From positions 1 to 55,292 of the forward strand of contig NZ_FNCS01000019.1 of NCBI RefSeq assembly GCF_900100665.1: DNA of 55,292 bases. The letters are read 5' to 3'. The translations under genes and the position numbers were made by a program. Source of the stretch: Pelagibacterium luteolum (GTDB taxonomy: Bacteria; Pseudomonadota; Alphaproteobacteria; Rhizobiales; Devosiaceae). Position 1 is the stretch's first letter; every line of letters begins with the position of its first letter. A model generated the notes under the pieces. That model saw nothing but the letters and a program-made list of their open reading frames with translations. It was not told the DNA's origin and made no database searches. This document shows, in pieces, positions 6,898-17,125 of the stretch.

Positions 6898-8100
6898 TCA
6901 CCGCGACAGCGCATCCACCCCCGGGAGCGGTTTGCCTTCCATCCACTCGAGAAACGCGCCGCCTGCCGTCGAGACATAGGTGAACTCGTCCTTCACCCCG
7001 GCATGGGCCAGTGCCGCCACCGTGTCGCCACCGCCGGCGACCGAGGTCAGCAGCCCTTTGCGCGTGCGCTCGGCGGCGTGCTTGGCGACTTCCACGGTCG
7101 CCTTATCGAAAGGCTCCATTTCGAACGCACCGAGCGGGCCATTCCAGACAACGGTTTTCGCCTCGTTGATCGCGGTCTTGATCTTTTCGATCGACTGCGG
7201 CCCGGCGTCGAGCACCATGCCGTCCTTGTCGATCGCGTCGAGCCCATAGGTGCGGCTGGGGGTGTTGGCTTCGAAATGCCACGCCACGACGCCATCAATA
7301 GGCAGGATGATCGCGCAGCGCGCGTCCTCGGCCTTGTCCATGATGCGCAGCGCGGTTTCCTTCAAATCGCGTTCGCACAGCGATTTGCCCACGTCATAGC
7401 CCAGCGCATAGATGAACGTATTGGCCATGCCCCCGCCGATCACCAGCGCCTCCACCTTGGTGACGAGGTTTTCCAAGAGGTCGATCTTGGAAGACACTTT
7501 CGCCCCGCCGACAATCGCGATCACCGGCTTTTTGGGATTGCCCAGCCCGGCTTCGAGCGCCCGGAGCTCGGCTTCCATGGCGCGCCCGGCGCCCGATGGC
7601 AGCTTATGCGCCAATCCGGCCGTCGAAGCGTGCGCGCGGTGGGCAGCGGAGAACGCATCGTTGATATAAAGATCGCCGAGCGAGGCCATCGTCTCGACAA
7701 GCGCGGGATCGTTCTTTTCCTCGCCGGGATGGAAACGGGTGTTTTCCAGCAACACCACCGATCCGCTCTCGGCGCCGTCGATCACCTTTTTCGCTTCGGT
7801 GACATCCGTCCAGTCGGTCCTGGCGAAATGGACGGGCTTGCCCACGATGCGGTGCAGATCCTTGACCACCACCTCAAGGCTCATGGTCGCATCGACCTTG
7901 CCCTTGGGGCGTCCGAAATGGGCGAGAAGGATCGGCAGCCCGCCTTTGTTGGCGATTTCCTGAATGGTGTGCGCCACGCGATCGATGCGCGTCGTGTCGG
8001 TCACCTTGCCGTCTTTCACCGGCACGTTGAGGTCGACGCGGACCAGCACGCGCTTGCCGTCGAGATCGAAATCATCAAGGGTCTTGAACGCTGCCGTCAT
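6898..8100 (-). CDS. pgk: phosphoglycerate kinase
   Basis: The product is 400 aa, normal length. RVDLNVP is at 21-27. Substrate residues lie in AHFGRPKG and in SAAHRAHAS, and the nucleotide-binding GGGDTVAAL is near the C-terminus. It transfers phosphate from 1,3-bisphosphoglycerate to ADP. It is part of the leftward cluster tkt-gap-(glycolipid-binding)-pgk-fba. The stop lies just beyond the toxin-antitoxin promoter, so read-through from pgk could also reach that pair and fba. Confidence 0.96.
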   Translation of the reverse strand: MTAAFKTLDDFDLDGKRVLVRVDLNVPVKDGKVTDTTRIDRVAHTIQEIANKGGLPILLAHFGRPKGKVDATMSLEVVVKDLHRIVGKPVHFARTDWTDVTEAKKVIDGAESGSVVLLENTRFHPGEEKNDPALVETMASLGDLYINDAFSAAHRAHASTAGLAHKLPSGAGRAMEAELRALEAGLGNPKKPVIAIVGGAKVSSKIDLLENLVTKVEALVIGGGMANTFIYALGYDVGKSLCERDLKETALRIMDKAEDARCAIILPIDGVVAWHFEANTPSRTYGLDAIDKDGMVLDAGPQSIEKIKTAINEAKTVVWNGPLGAFEMEPFDKATVEVAKHAAERTRKGLLTSVAGGGDTVAALAHAGVKDEFTYVSTAGGAFLEWMEGKPLPGVDALSR

Positions 8101-8195
8101 CGCACGTCTCCCGCCGATAGGCCCAGTCCCGGCCGCCTTGGCCGGGTTGGACTTGCGGTAGCAGAACTGGCCCTCAAGGAAAAGGGCGCACCGCT

Positions 8196-8744
8196 CTAGA
8201 CGCGCGCGAAAAGCGTCGGATAGTCGATGACGAACCCGTCCTCATCGACGCTCAATTGCGCCTCGAACGACCCGTCGGCGTTCTGGTATCGGAACCGGTC
8301 GGCACCGAGTTTTGTATAGATCTGCTCATGGCGCGAAACCATGAGTCCGGGCAGGGCAATATAGGCCATGGCAAACCGGCGCGGCTCGCCCACCACCCAA
8401 TCGCGTATCCGCCGGATCGGCAGGGTATTGGTGGTCGGCGATCCGGAAATATCGATATCGATACAGCCCGCGAGATCCTCGCGCGGCCCATCTCCATCCG
8501 CCCATCGCCCCGCGCCATCGCGGGTGAGCGCAACCGTCAGTCCGCTATCGCTCTCGAGCGTCACCGCGCGAAACCCCCAATCCGCATCGAGCGTGATTGC
8601 ATAGGACACCGCGCAATCGGCGTCATCGCGATCGGCGATCACCACGCCGCGCAGCACGATCGCCCCGTCGCGTTCGACAACCCTTAAATGTTCGAGGCCG
8701 CTCGATCCGAGCGGCCTCCAGCGTAGTGTGCGATCTTGCAGCAA
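8196..8744 (-). CDS. putative glycolipid-binding family protein (PF06475 type)
   Basis: The product is 182 aa with no signal peptide or membrane segment. It resembles the 'putative glycolipid-binding' family: an N-terminal RTLRWRPLGSSGLEHLRV, a central ADWGFRAVTLES, CIDIDISGSPTTNTLPIRR, and a C-terminal YPTLFARV. The family is named from weak evidence and its true role is not established. It starts 3 bp after the gap stop codon and ends about 95 bp before pgk, so it is almost certainly co-transcribed with these glycolytic genes. Confidence 0.65.
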   Translation of the reverse strand: MLQDRTLRWRPLGSSGLEHLRVVERDGAIVLRGVVIADRDDADCAVSYAITLDADWGFRAVTLESDSGLTVALTRDGAGRWADGDGPREDLAGCIDIDISGSPTTNTLPIRRIRDWVVGEPRRFAMAYIALPGLMVSRHEQIYTKLGADRFRYQNADGSFEAQLSVDEDGFVIDYPTLFARV

Positions 8745-8747
8745 GGC

Positions 8748-9752
<1,005 letters not shown>

Positions 9753-9841
9753 GAAATGCTCCTTGAGAGAAGATCTAACGGAAAAAAGACTGGTCTTTGT
9801 GCCCTGTCATCGGACGCTGTTGCCCGTCGCCAGTGCCGCTG

Positions 9842-9937
9842 CTGGATCCCGGGAACACGCCCCGGGATGACATCTGAATTGGTCCCGCGCCCGCCACCCC
9901 CACAATCGTCACCCCGGGGATTTATGCCCGGGGTCCC
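9842..9937. repeat. GC palindromes related to the GTCATCCCGG repeats
   Basis: TGGATCCCGGGAACACGCC with CCCGGGATGACA (9842-9872) is an inverted version of the GTCATCCCGG end. GTCACCCCGGGGATTTATG with CCCGGGGTCCC (9908-9937) matches the other end. They fill the tkt-gap gap. Either hairpin could also trim or stabilise the tkt-gap transcript, but no T-run marks a classical terminator. Confidence 0.5.
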
Positions 9938-9970
9938 ATGGGCGCCGGCCAGGCGCGACATCGCTCGTCC

Positions 9971-11950
9971 TTAAAGCTGCGCCCGAGCGGCTTCAACAAT
10001 GGCTTTAGTCGTAATCCCAAAGTGCTTGTAGAGATCGTTGATCTCGCCCGATGCACCAAAGCCGGTCATGCCGACAAAGCGTCCGGTATCGCCGAGGAAT
10101 TTCGACCAGCCCATTTCGATGCCGGCTTCGACCGCAACACGGGCCTTGGCCTTGCCGAACACTGTGCGCTTGTAGTCGTCGGACTGGGCCGCGAACAATT
10201 CCATCGAGGGCACCGATACGGCGCGGGCCGAAATGCCCTCATTGGTGAGTTCCTTGGCCGCTTCCACGGCAAGCTGGGTTTCCGAACCCGTGCCGAAGAT
10301 CACGACGTCGGCGTCCTTTTCGCCCCAGATCGTATAGGCGCCGCGCAGGCACATATTCTCGCTGGAGTATTCGGTGCGCAGGGCCGGCAGGTTCTGGCGC
10401 GACAGGGCCAGAAGCGATGGCTGCTTGTGGCGTTCGAGCGCGATTTCCCAGCATTCGGCGGCTTCCATGGCGTCGGCCGGGCGGAAGACCAGAAGGTTGG
10501 GAATGGCGCGCATCGCGGCCATGTGCTCCACCGGCTGGTGGGTCGGGCCGTCTTCGCCCAGACCGATCGAATCGTGGGTCATGACATAACCGACGCGAAT
10601 GCCCATCAGCGCCGAAAGGCGGATCGAGGGGCGGCAGTAATCGGTAAAGCACATGAATGTGCCGCCATAGGGATAAAGCCCGCCATGCAGCGCAATCCCG
10701 TTCATGGCCGCAGCCATGCCGTGCTCGCGAATACCGTAATGGATATAACGCCCGGAATAATCGTCGGCGGAATAGGGCTTGGTCTGGCTGGTATTGGTGT
10801 TGTTCGATCCGGTCAGATCGGCGGAACCGCCGATGGTCTCGGGCACCGCGCCATTGAGCACTTCGAGCGCATCCTGCGATGAGGCGCGGGTTGCCTTTTT
10901 GGGCTTGTCCTCGGCGAGTTTCTTTTTGTAGCTCGCCATCGCGCCCTTGAGCGCCTCGGGCAGATCGCCGCGCATACGGCGTTCGAACTCGCCCTTTGTT
11001 TCAGGCCCGGCGGCGTTCAGCCGCTCGGTCCAGGCCGAGCGCTCCTTGGTGCCGCGATTGCCCGCCAGGCGCCAATTGTCCATGATTTCGGTTGGCACTT
11101 CGAACGGACCGTATGCCCAGCCAAGCTGCTTTTTGGCGGCGGCCAGTTCCTCGTCACCGAGCGGAGAACCATGCACCTTGTTGGTGCCTGCCTTGTTGGG
11201 CGAACCGAAACCGATCGTGGTCTTGGCCGAGATCAGGGTCGGTTTGTCGGAGGTCTGTGCGTCCTTGAACGCCTTTTCGATTTGCTCGGGATCGTGCCCG
11301 TCGATCTCGATCGTGTTCCAGCCCGACGCTTCGAAGCGCTTGCGCTGGTCGGTCGAGTCCGCCATCGAGACCTTGCCGTCGATGGTGATGTCGTTGTTGT
11401 CCCAGACGACGATCAGCTTTGAAAGCTTCAGATGACCGGCCAGCGAGATCGCCTCCTGGGAGATGCCTTCCATAAGGCACCCGTCACCGGCGAAGACGTA
11501 AGTAAAGTGGTTGACGAGGTCGTCGCCATATTCGGCGTTGAGCTTGGCTTCGGCGATCGCCATGCCCACGGCATTGCCCAGACCCTGACCGAGCGGGCCG
11601 GTGGTCGTTTCGATGCCGTCGGCGTGGCCGTATTCGGGATGGCCGGCAGTCTTGTAGCCCAGCTGGCGGAAATTCTTGATGTCCTCGAGCGTCATGTCCT
11701 CATAGCCGAGGAGATAGAGCGAGGAATACAGCAGCATCGAGCCATGGCCCGCCGAGAGCACGAACCGGTCACGGTCCGGCCAATGCGGCGCCTTGGGATC
11801 GAACTTCATGATCTTTGTAAACAGCACCGTCGCGATGTCGGCGCCGCCCATCGGAAGGCCGGGATGGCCCGAATTGGCGGCCTGCACCGCATCCATGGAA
11901 AGGGCGCGGATGGCATTCGCCATTGCATCGTGTTTGGCTCTGTCTGTCAT
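9971..11950 (-). CDS. tkt: transketolase
   Basis: The product is 659 aa, full length. It begins with the [19 protein letters not shown] substrate loop. The thiamine diphosphate motif runs from [13 protein letters not shown] to [10 protein letters not shown]. The pyrimidine-binding domain has [19 protein letters not shown]. It moves two-carbon units between pentose and triose/hexose phosphates. It is the first gene of the leftward central-carbon cluster and diverges from the zapA group. It depends on thiamine diphosphate, whose uptake system also lies in this window. Confidence 0.96.
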   Translation of the reverse strand: MTDRAKHDAMANAIRALSMDAVQAANSGHPGLPMGGADIATVLFTKIMKFDPKAPHWPDRDRFVLSAGHGSMLLYSSLYLLGYEDMTLEDIKNFRQLGYKTAGHPEYGHADGIETTTGPLGQGLGNAVGMAIAEAKLNAEYGDDLVNHFTYVFAGDGCLMEGISQEAISLAGHLKLSKLIVVWDNNDITIDGKVSMADSTDQRKRFEASGWNTIEIDGHDPEQIEKAFKDAQTSDKPTLISAKTTIGFGSPNKAGTNKVHGSPLGDEELAAAKKQLGWAYGPFEVPTEIMDNWRLAGNRGTKERSAWTERLNAAGPETKGEFERRMRGDLPEALKGAMASYKKKLAEDKPKKATRASSQDALEVLNGAVPETIGGSADLTGSNNTNTSQTKPYSADDYSGRYIHYGIREHGMAAAMNGIALHGGLYPYGGTFMCFTDYCRPSIRLSALMGIRVGYVMTHDSIGLGEDGPTHQPVEHMAAMRAIPNLLVFRPADAMEAAECWEIALERHKQPSLLALSRQNLPALRTEYSSENMCLRGAYTIWGEKDADVVIFGTGSETQLAVEAAKELTNEGISARAVSVPSMELFAAQSDDYKRTVFGKAKARVAVEAGIEMGWSKFLGDTGRFVGMTGFGASGEINDLYKHFGITTKAIVEAARAQL

Positions 11951-12192
11951 GATAACCCGTAGCTTTCGACATCAGGAAAGGCGACACCCAGACCCCCTCC
12001 GGCCCGGCTCGCTGGCGCGTGCAGACACATAACAGGTCCGGATATCGAGTCAATGTCAGGGGGCGGGGCGTTGTGCCTCCTGTGGAGCCAGTATGGCCCC
12101 CACCGCAGGACACCCCAGCGCCCACACCGCAACAAATTCCGCCTCCTCACGCAATCTTGCCATTTCCGCCACTTTTAAGGTTATGGTGGGGC

Positions 12193-12522
12193 ATGGACGT
12201 GACGGATTCGAAGGATGCGCAAGCTGTGACAACGCCACCGCCCGGAGAGAGTTTTGCCACCGCCATCGAGCGGCTGGATCGCTCGCTCAATCGGCTCGAT
12301 ACCTCGGTCCGTTCGCTGTCCTCGCGACTGCGGTCGTCCGGTCAGCTCCAGACCGACAACCAGCGCCTCGCTGCCGATCGCACCCGGCTCGCCGGCGATC
12401 TCGATCGCGCTACGGCACGCGCCGATCGGCTCGATTCCGCAACCGAAGAGGTTTCCCGCCGGATTGCGGAAGCCATGGACACGGTCAAATCCGTCCTCGA
12501 ACAAGGAGAAGCGCGTGGCTGA
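12193..12522 (+). CDS. DUF4164-family coiled-coil protein upstream of zapA
   Basis: The product is 109 aa. After a short flexible start it is one long coiled coil (ATAIERLDRSLNRLDTSVRS, then alternating DNQRLAADRTRLAGDLDRAT). This gene commonly precedes zapA in Hyphomicrobiales and is assigned DUF4164, with no known function. An upstream open frame is Pro-rich and crosses the tkt promoter region, so the ATG at 12193 is preferred. The zapA start lies inside its last codons, which implies coupled translation and perhaps a role near ZapA in division (inference). Confidence 0.7.
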   Translation: MDVTDSKDAQAVTTPPPGESFATAIERLDRSLNRLDTSVRSLSSRLRSSGQLQTDNQRLAADRTRLAGDLDRATARADRLDSATEEVSRRIAEAMDTVKSVLEQGEARG

Positions 12523-12898
12523 AGTCAGCGTCGAAATCAATGGCCGCAAGTTCCGCATGGCCTGCGAGGATGGGCAGGAAACGCATCTGTCGTCCCTCGC
12601 GACGCGGTTCAACCGCTATATCGACGAGTACAAGGGCACGTTCGGTGAAATCGGCGACAACCGCCTCGTCGTGATGGCCGGCATTGCTGTCGTCGACGAA
12701 CTTGTCGAAGCCGAGCGCAAGATCCAGCAACTCAGCAGCGAATTGGCAACGGTCACACGGGCCGGCAGCGACGTCGCGGCGGAAGCTGAATCGATGGAAG
12801 CCAAATTTGCCGCCAAGCTCTCCGATGTCGCCCGCCGCATCGAATCCATCGCCACCGCCGTCGACAATGCCGGTCAGGACCAGCCGCAGCCCAATTGA
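12515..12898 (+). CDS. zapA: cell division protein ZapA
   Basis: The product is 127 aa. It begins VAEVSVEINGRKFRMACEDG, the beta-hairpin start of ZapA, followed by the dimer helix (LATRFNRYIDEYKG) and a long coiled coil. ZapA cross-links FtsZ filaments at mid-cell. The GTG start is set by AAGGAG at 12502-12508 and overlaps the end of the DUF4164 gene. The order zapA, 6S RNA, fau is a long-conserved synteny that supports the call. Confidence 0.85.
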   Translation: MAEVSVEINGRKFRMACEDGQETHLSSLATRFNRYIDEYKGTFGEIGDNRLVVMAGIAVVDELVEAERKIQQLSSELATVTRAGSDVAAEAESMEAKFAAKLSDVARRIESIATAVDNAGQDQPQPN

Positions 12899-12912
12899 AC
12901 GCAGGTGAGCCG

Positions 12913-13473
12913 TTGTCGGACGTCATCGAGAGTGTGAAGGCTTGCGTTAGCGCCGTACACGCATCCCCGGTCCATGGCTTTTCCAAGTCCAGCGTGGAGT
13001 CCATCGAAATCCTCGATGGGCTCGGCGTTTCCGGCGACGCCCATTCGGGCGTTACGGTCAAGCACCGATCGCGAGTCAAGGCCGATCCCACCCAGCCCAA
13101 TCTGCGCCAAGTCCACCTCATCGCCACCGAACTGCTCGACGAGGTCAACGCATTGGGGTTCGACGTGGCGCCGGGTGCACTCGGCGAAAATATCACCACA
13201 CGGGGCATCGACCTCATCGATCTGCCACGCGGCACGATCCTCGCCATTGGCGACGTGCGCCTCGAAGTCACCGGGCTGCGCAATCCCTGCAGCCAGATCG
13301 AAAACTTTCGACCCGGACTTTTAAAGCAGATGATCGGCAAGCGCGATGACGGCACGCCATTGCTTCGGACAGGCATCATGACGGTGGTTGTCGCCGGTGG
13401 CGTGGTGCGGAGTGGGGACGAGATCGCGGTGATTTTACCGCCCGAACCTCACGTTCGGCTCGAGCGCGTTTAG
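12913..13473 (+). CDS. MOSC domain-containing protein
   Basis: The product is about 186 aa. MOSC features: GDAHSGVTVKHRS, ALGENITTRG, LEVTGLRNPCSQIE with the conserved cysteine at about C126, and a C-terminal VRSGDEIAV. MOSC domains carry sulfur or act on molybdenum-cofactor-linked substrates, and small single-domain members have unknown substrates. The start is uncertain. TTG at 12913 has AGGTGA just upstream, while TTG at 12895 would overlap the zapA stop. It interrupts the usual zapA-6S RNA adjacency. Confidence 0.75.
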   Translation: MSDVIESVKACVSAVHASPVHGFSKSSVESIEILDGLGVSGDAHSGVTVKHRSRVKADPTQPNLRQVHLIATELLDEVNALGFDVAPGALGENITTRGIDLIDLPRGTILAIGDVRLEVTGLRNPCSQIENFRPGLLKQMIGKRDDGTPLLRTGIMTVVVAGGVVRSGDEIAVILPPEPHVRLERV

Positions 13474-13638
13474 CCGCTTAAGGGCTTTTCGCACGACCCT
13501 GTCGCCAACTGACGCATAGCCCTGTCGATCATGCGCACAATCGCCGATCTCGCGCCATATATGCGTGGTTGTGGGCGGGGTCTTCACAAAAGCGCAAGCA
13601 CCCTCTTTGCCGATGCAGCAATAGAGCCTATATCAATC

Positions 13639-13795
13639 GGGCTGCCCGGTTCGTGTAGGACTCTGCATCCCCGGGGCCTTATCGATCCTTAAGGGAGCTA
13701 TCCCTGTCCAGGCCCGTGGGCTTGGGTATATGGCGCCCACCTACATGAGTAGGTTTCCCGGGATCGACACGTCCCACGGCCAGGGCGGCACTTTA
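13639..13795 (+). ncRNA. ssrS: 6S RNA (RNA polymerase-binding regulatory RNA)
   Basis: Position is the main evidence: the conserved alphaproteobacterial slot directly upstream of the 5-formyltetrahydrofolate cyclo-ligase gene and downstream of zapA. The sequence folds as expected. GCTGCCC (13641-13647) pairs with GGGCGGC (13783-13789), TCGATCC pairs with GGATCGA further in, and an open central region and an apical GC arm lie between. TATATC at 13629-13634 fits a -10 box with TTGCCG 16 bp upstream, and a T-rich stretch (TTTATTTGTT) follows. 6S RNA mimics an open promoter and sequesters housekeeping RNA polymerase in stationary phase. The ends are approximate. The 165 nt between the MOSC stop and this RNA shows nothing else. 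Confidence 0.75.
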
Positions 13796-13817
13796 TTTGT
13801 TAGGAGAAATCAACGGC

Positions 13818-14408
13818 TTGACGGACGAAGAGGCTCAGCTCGAAGAGCAAAAGGCAAGGCTGCGCGAAGAGGCATTCGCCCGCCGAACGGGGGTGCCGCA
13901 GGCCGATCGCCAGGACGCGTCCAAGGCCGCTGCCGACCATTTTCTCGATGGCATTGCGCTGCAAAAGAACCAGATCGTCGCGCTTTACTGGCCGATCCGG
14001 GACGAAATCGATTGCAAGCCGCTCTTGACCAAGCTCATGGATTCCGGTCAACCCGTTGCTTTACCTGTGGTTTTGAGCGAGGACGAACCGCTCGAACTTC
14101 GGCTCTGGGAAGATGGCCAGCCGCTTTACCCATCCGGATTCGGCACGCTAGCCCCCTCTGAAACCGCGCCCGTCGTCGTCCCCGACATCGTCGTTATCCC
14201 CTTGCTCGCGTTCGATAAAACCGGAACGCGCCTCGGCTATGGCAAGGGCTATTATGACCGCACGCTGGCTCACATGGGCACCAGGCCGCTGCTTGTCGGC
14301 TACGCGTTTTCAGCCCAGGAACTCGATTTCATCCCCCGCCTCGCCCACGACCTGCCGCTCGACGTGCTGGTCACCGAAGCCGGTGTCAGGCGGTTCGAAA
14401 ACGCATGA
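13818..14408 (+). CDS. fau: 5-formyltetrahydrofolate cyclo-ligase
   Basis: The product is 196 aa. The signature GTRLGYGKGYYDRTL marks the ATP- and substrate-binding loop. An N-terminal RLREEA-type basic helix and IVALYWPIRDEID match the family. It converts 5-formyl-THF to 5,10-methenyl-THF with ATP. The start is TTG at 13818, 11 nt after AGGAG at 13802-13806, and a TTG at 13797 would sit in front of that ribosome site. It overlaps the next gene by 4 bp and follows 6S RNA, as in many proteobacteria. Confidence 0.88.
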   Translation: MTDEEAQLEEQKARLREEAFARRTGVPQADRQDASKAAADHFLDGIALQKNQIVALYWPIRDEIDCKPLLTKLMDSGQPVALPVVLSEDEPLELRLWEDGQPLYPSGFGTLAPSETAPVVVPDIVVIPLLAFDKTGTRLGYGKGYYDRTLAHMGTRPLLVGYAFSAQELDFIPRLAHDLPLDVLVTEAGVRRFENA

Positions 14409-15223
14409 GGCTGCTGTTTCTGGGCGACGTGATGGGGCGGGCGGGCCGCGATGCGATCACCGATCGGCTGCCGGGTATCATCGAGCGATATCACTTTGAT
14501 TTCGTTGTCATAAATGGCGAGAACGCCAGTCATGGACGCGGTATCACCGAGGCGCATTTCGAGCTGTTGCGCGATGCCGGCGCCGATGTCGTGACGCTCG
14601 GCGACCACGCATTCGACCAGCGCGAATTGATGACCGCCATCGCGCGCCATCCGACCCTCATCCGTCCCATCAACTTCCCGCCCGGCGCACCGGGGCGCGG
14701 GGCCGCAATGGTCACGGGCCGCAACGGCCATCAGGTATTGGTCGTGCAGGCTCTGGGCCGCGTGTTCATGCCCCCTATGGATGACCCGTTCCGGGCCGTC
14801 GATGCAGCGATTGCCGCGTGTCCGCTTGGCGAGCAAGTCGATGCAATCATTGTCGATTTTCACGCCGAGGCGACCTCGGAAATGCAGGGCATGGGCCATT
14901 ATCTCGACGGCCGCGTGTCGCTCGTTGTGGGCACCCACACTCACATCCCGACCTCCGATCACCGCATTTTGCGCTCGGGCACGGGGCTGATGTCGGACGC
15001 CGGCATGTGCGGCGATTACGACAGCGTCATTGGCATGGAGATCGACGAACCGATCAACCGTTTCGTCACCGGCCTCGCCTCGGCACGGTTCACACCATCA
15101 GAAGGTGAAGCGACCCTTTCGGGCGTGGCGATCGAAACCGACCCGAAAACCGGGCTTTGCACGCAAATTCTCCCCGTCCGCATCGGCGGCACGCTGGCCC
15201 AAGCCTATCCCGATTTCGCCTGA
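14405..15223 (+). CDS. TIGR00282/YmdB-family metallophosphoesterase
   Basis: The product is 272 aa. Metal-binding motifs: LFLGDVMGRAGRDAI, INGENASHGRGI, LGDHAFDQ, IIVDFHAEATSE and VGTHTHIPTSD. The family hydrolyses cyclic nucleotides (2',3'-cAMP/cGMP) in Bacillus YmdB, and the substrate in alphaproteobacteria is not established. Its ATG overlaps the fau stop (ATGA), so it is translationally coupled and probably in one transcript with fau. Confidence 0.85.
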   Translation: MRLLFLGDVMGRAGRDAITDRLPGIIERYHFDFVVINGENASHGRGITEAHFELLRDAGADVVTLGDHAFDQRELMTAIARHPTLIRPINFPPGAPGRGAAMVTGRNGHQVLVVQALGRVFMPPMDDPFRAVDAAIAACPLGEQVDAIIVDFHAEATSEMQGMGHYLDGRVSLVVGTHTHIPTSDHRILRSGTGLMSDAGMCGDYDSVIGMEIDEPINRFVTGLASARFTPSEGEATLSGVAIETDPKTGLCTQILPVRIGGTLAQAYPDFA

Positions 15224-15324
15224 CCGTGACGCGCTAAACTTCATCCACTGTCTTTATTTTCGCGCCTCGGGCGACTATAAGCCGCCCATTCCAATTCGTT
15301 TTTAGCCAAGGGAACTGTCCGACT

Positions 15325-16071
15325 ATGGCCGGCCATTCACAGTTCAAGAACATCATGCACCGCAAGGGCCGCCAAGACGCGGTGCGGTCAAAAATCTTCT
15401 CCAAACTGGCGCGCGAAATCACCGTCGCCGCCAAGTCGGGCATGCCCGATCCGGCGATGAATCCCCGCCTGCGCCTGGCCGTGAATAACGCCAAGGCCCA
15501 GTCCATGCCCAAGGACAACATCGAACGCGCCATCAAGAAGGCGCAGGGCGGTGAAGGCGATAATTACGAAGAAGTGCGCTATGAAGGCTACGGCCCCGGC
15601 GGCGTCGCGGTGATCGTCGAAGCTCTGACCGACAATCGCAATCGCACCGCGTCCAATGTCCGCGCCATCTTCTCCAAGGCCGGCGGCGCCATGGGCGAAA
15701 CAGGGTCGGTCGCCTTCATGTTCGACCGGGTTGGCGAAATCTACTATCCCGCCAAGGTCGGCGACGCCGATACGGTCATGGAAGCGGCGATCGAGGCTGG
15801 GGCTGAAGACGTTCAGTCCGACGAAGACGGCCACACCATCTATTGCGCCTTCGAAGATATTGGCGACGTCTCTTCGGCGCTCGAAGCCGCGCTGGGCGAA
15901 GCCGAAAGCGTCAAGGCCGTTTTCAAGCCGCAGAACAACACGCCTGTCGATGCCGACAAGGGCGCGAGCCTGATGCGGATGATCGACAATCTAGACGACG
16001 ATGACGACGTTCAGAACGTCTATTCGAACTTCGAGATGAGCGATGAGGACATGGCCAAGCTTTCGGCCTGA
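15325..16071 (+). CDS. yebC: YebC/PmpR-family regulatory protein
   Basis: The product is 248 aa. It starts [19 protein letters not shown], then the long basic domain ([20 protein letters not shown]), then [19 protein letters not shown]. These are the defining YebC blocks. Members act as transcription regulators, and some are reported to help ribosomes at polyproline stretches. The latter is notable next to efp and a Pro-rich TolA in this window. A strong terminator follows directly. Confidence 0.92.
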   Translation: MAGHSQFKNIMHRKGRQDAVRSKIFSKLAREITVAAKSGMPDPAMNPRLRLAVNNAKAQSMPKDNIERAIKKAQGGEGDNYEEVRYEGYGPGGVAVIVEALTDNRNRTASNVRAIFSKAGGAMGETGSVAFMFDRVGEIYYPAKVGDADTVMEAAIEAGAEDVQSDEDGHTIYCAFEDIGDVSSALEAALGEAESVKAVFKPQNNTPVDADKGASLMRMIDNLDDDDDVQNVYSNFEMSDEDMAKLSA

Positions 16072-16095
16072 TCTGGCGCAACTTGTAGAATATCT

Positions 16096-16119
16096 GGGCG
16101 GCTGTTGCCGCCCTTTTTT
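16096..16119 (+). terminator. terminator after yebC
   Basis: GGGCGGC-TGTT-GCCGCCC is followed by TTTTTT. It lies between the converging yebC and GGDEF genes and reaches the stop codon of the latter, so it also bounds that gene from the other side, with a poorer T-run in that direction. Confidence 0.85.
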
Positions 16120-16939
16120 ATGCCTTGCGAACCTTTTGGCCGCGATAGAGCAAATGGCGCGTCTGGTCGGGTACAATCGCTTCGTTGGCCGGGCGCTTGG
16201 GGATTACCACGATGTCGGTGTTGTTGCGTCCGGTTTTCTTGACCTTGTAGAGGCGCTCGTCGGCCGCCCGGAACAGATCATTAAAACCCATCTTCTCGCT
16301 GCACACCGCGCCGCCGACGCTGACTGAAAGCGTACAGATTTCATCGCCTGCCTCGAACTCTATTGTTCGCACGGCGAGGCGTATCCGGTCGGCTATGATG
16401 CGCGTGGTCTCGCGGCTTGCGTTGGGCAGGAAGACTCCGAATTCCTCCCCGCCGAGGCGCCCTACAATCTCAAGCTCGGTGAGTGGCGCACGTATGGCGG
16501 CCACAATGAGCTTAAGGGCCGTGTCGCCACTGGCATGGCCAAAGCGGTCATTGATCGATTTGAAATGATCGGCGTCAATCACCAGGAGCGCTCCGCCAGC
16601 GCCGTCGGGCGCGTCGAGAACAACGGTGACCGCTTCAACAAAAGCGCCATGGTTGAGGCAATTGGTCAGGCTGTCGCGCGCTGCCGCTTCCTCAAGCCGT
16701 TGATAGGCGAATTTCAATTCCTGATGCTTGAGCGAGAGGTAGAACACCATCGGTCCGCCGAGCACGAGCGGTGCGATAAACGCGGCCGCAAGCCCGGTTT
16801 CATTGATGCCCTGAGAGAAGATGTTGAGGATGAGATAGGATAGGACCACCGACGCCATAACGGATACGGCCATAAGATTGGCCGTGCGTATGGCAATGGC
16901 TGCCCATGCCTGGCGGGGCAGCAAGAGAGTGCGCGCCAT
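16118..16939 (-). CDS. membrane-bound GGDEF diguanylate cyclase
   Basis: The product is 273 aa. Two membrane helices (about residues 19-42 and 50-70) are followed by a short helix and a GGDEF domain. The active site reads GGEEF at 163-167, and the metal/substrate strand LLVIDADHFKSINDRFGH is at about 118-135, so it should make c-di-GMP. There is no RxxD inhibitory site in front of GGEEF, which suggests no product feedback. No periplasmic sensor domain is seen. The open frame extends upstream to 17605 across ruvC, but the start at 16939 gives the membrane domain and is preferred. Confidence 0.82.
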   Translation of the reverse strand: MARTLLLPRQAWAAIAIRTANLMAVSVMASVVLSYLILNIFSQGINETGLAAAFIAPLVLGGPMVFYLSLKHQELKFAYQRLEEAAARDSLTNCLNHGAFVEAVTVVLDAPDGAGGALLVIDADHFKSINDRFGHASGDTALKLIVAAIRAPLTELEIVGRLGGEEFGVFLPNASRETTRIIADRIRLAVRTIEFEAGDEICTLSVSVGGAVCSEKMGFNDLFRAADERLYKVKKTGRNNTDIVVIPKRPANEAIVPDQTRHLLYRGQKVRKA

Positions 16940-17125
16940 TGCGAATTGAGATCCTGAAGTTTGCGTCCAACGCCACTCTAGCGCCGCGAGAATGAATGCA
17001 AGGTTGCGCAAATCGCGAAAAAGCGGACTTTTCCCGACACGCGGGACGGGTTGTTTCAACAGCAATGTTTTTGCTTTGTTCACTTTATGCTTGGTAGGCT
17101 GGCCGCGATTGGTTAGCCTTGGAGC

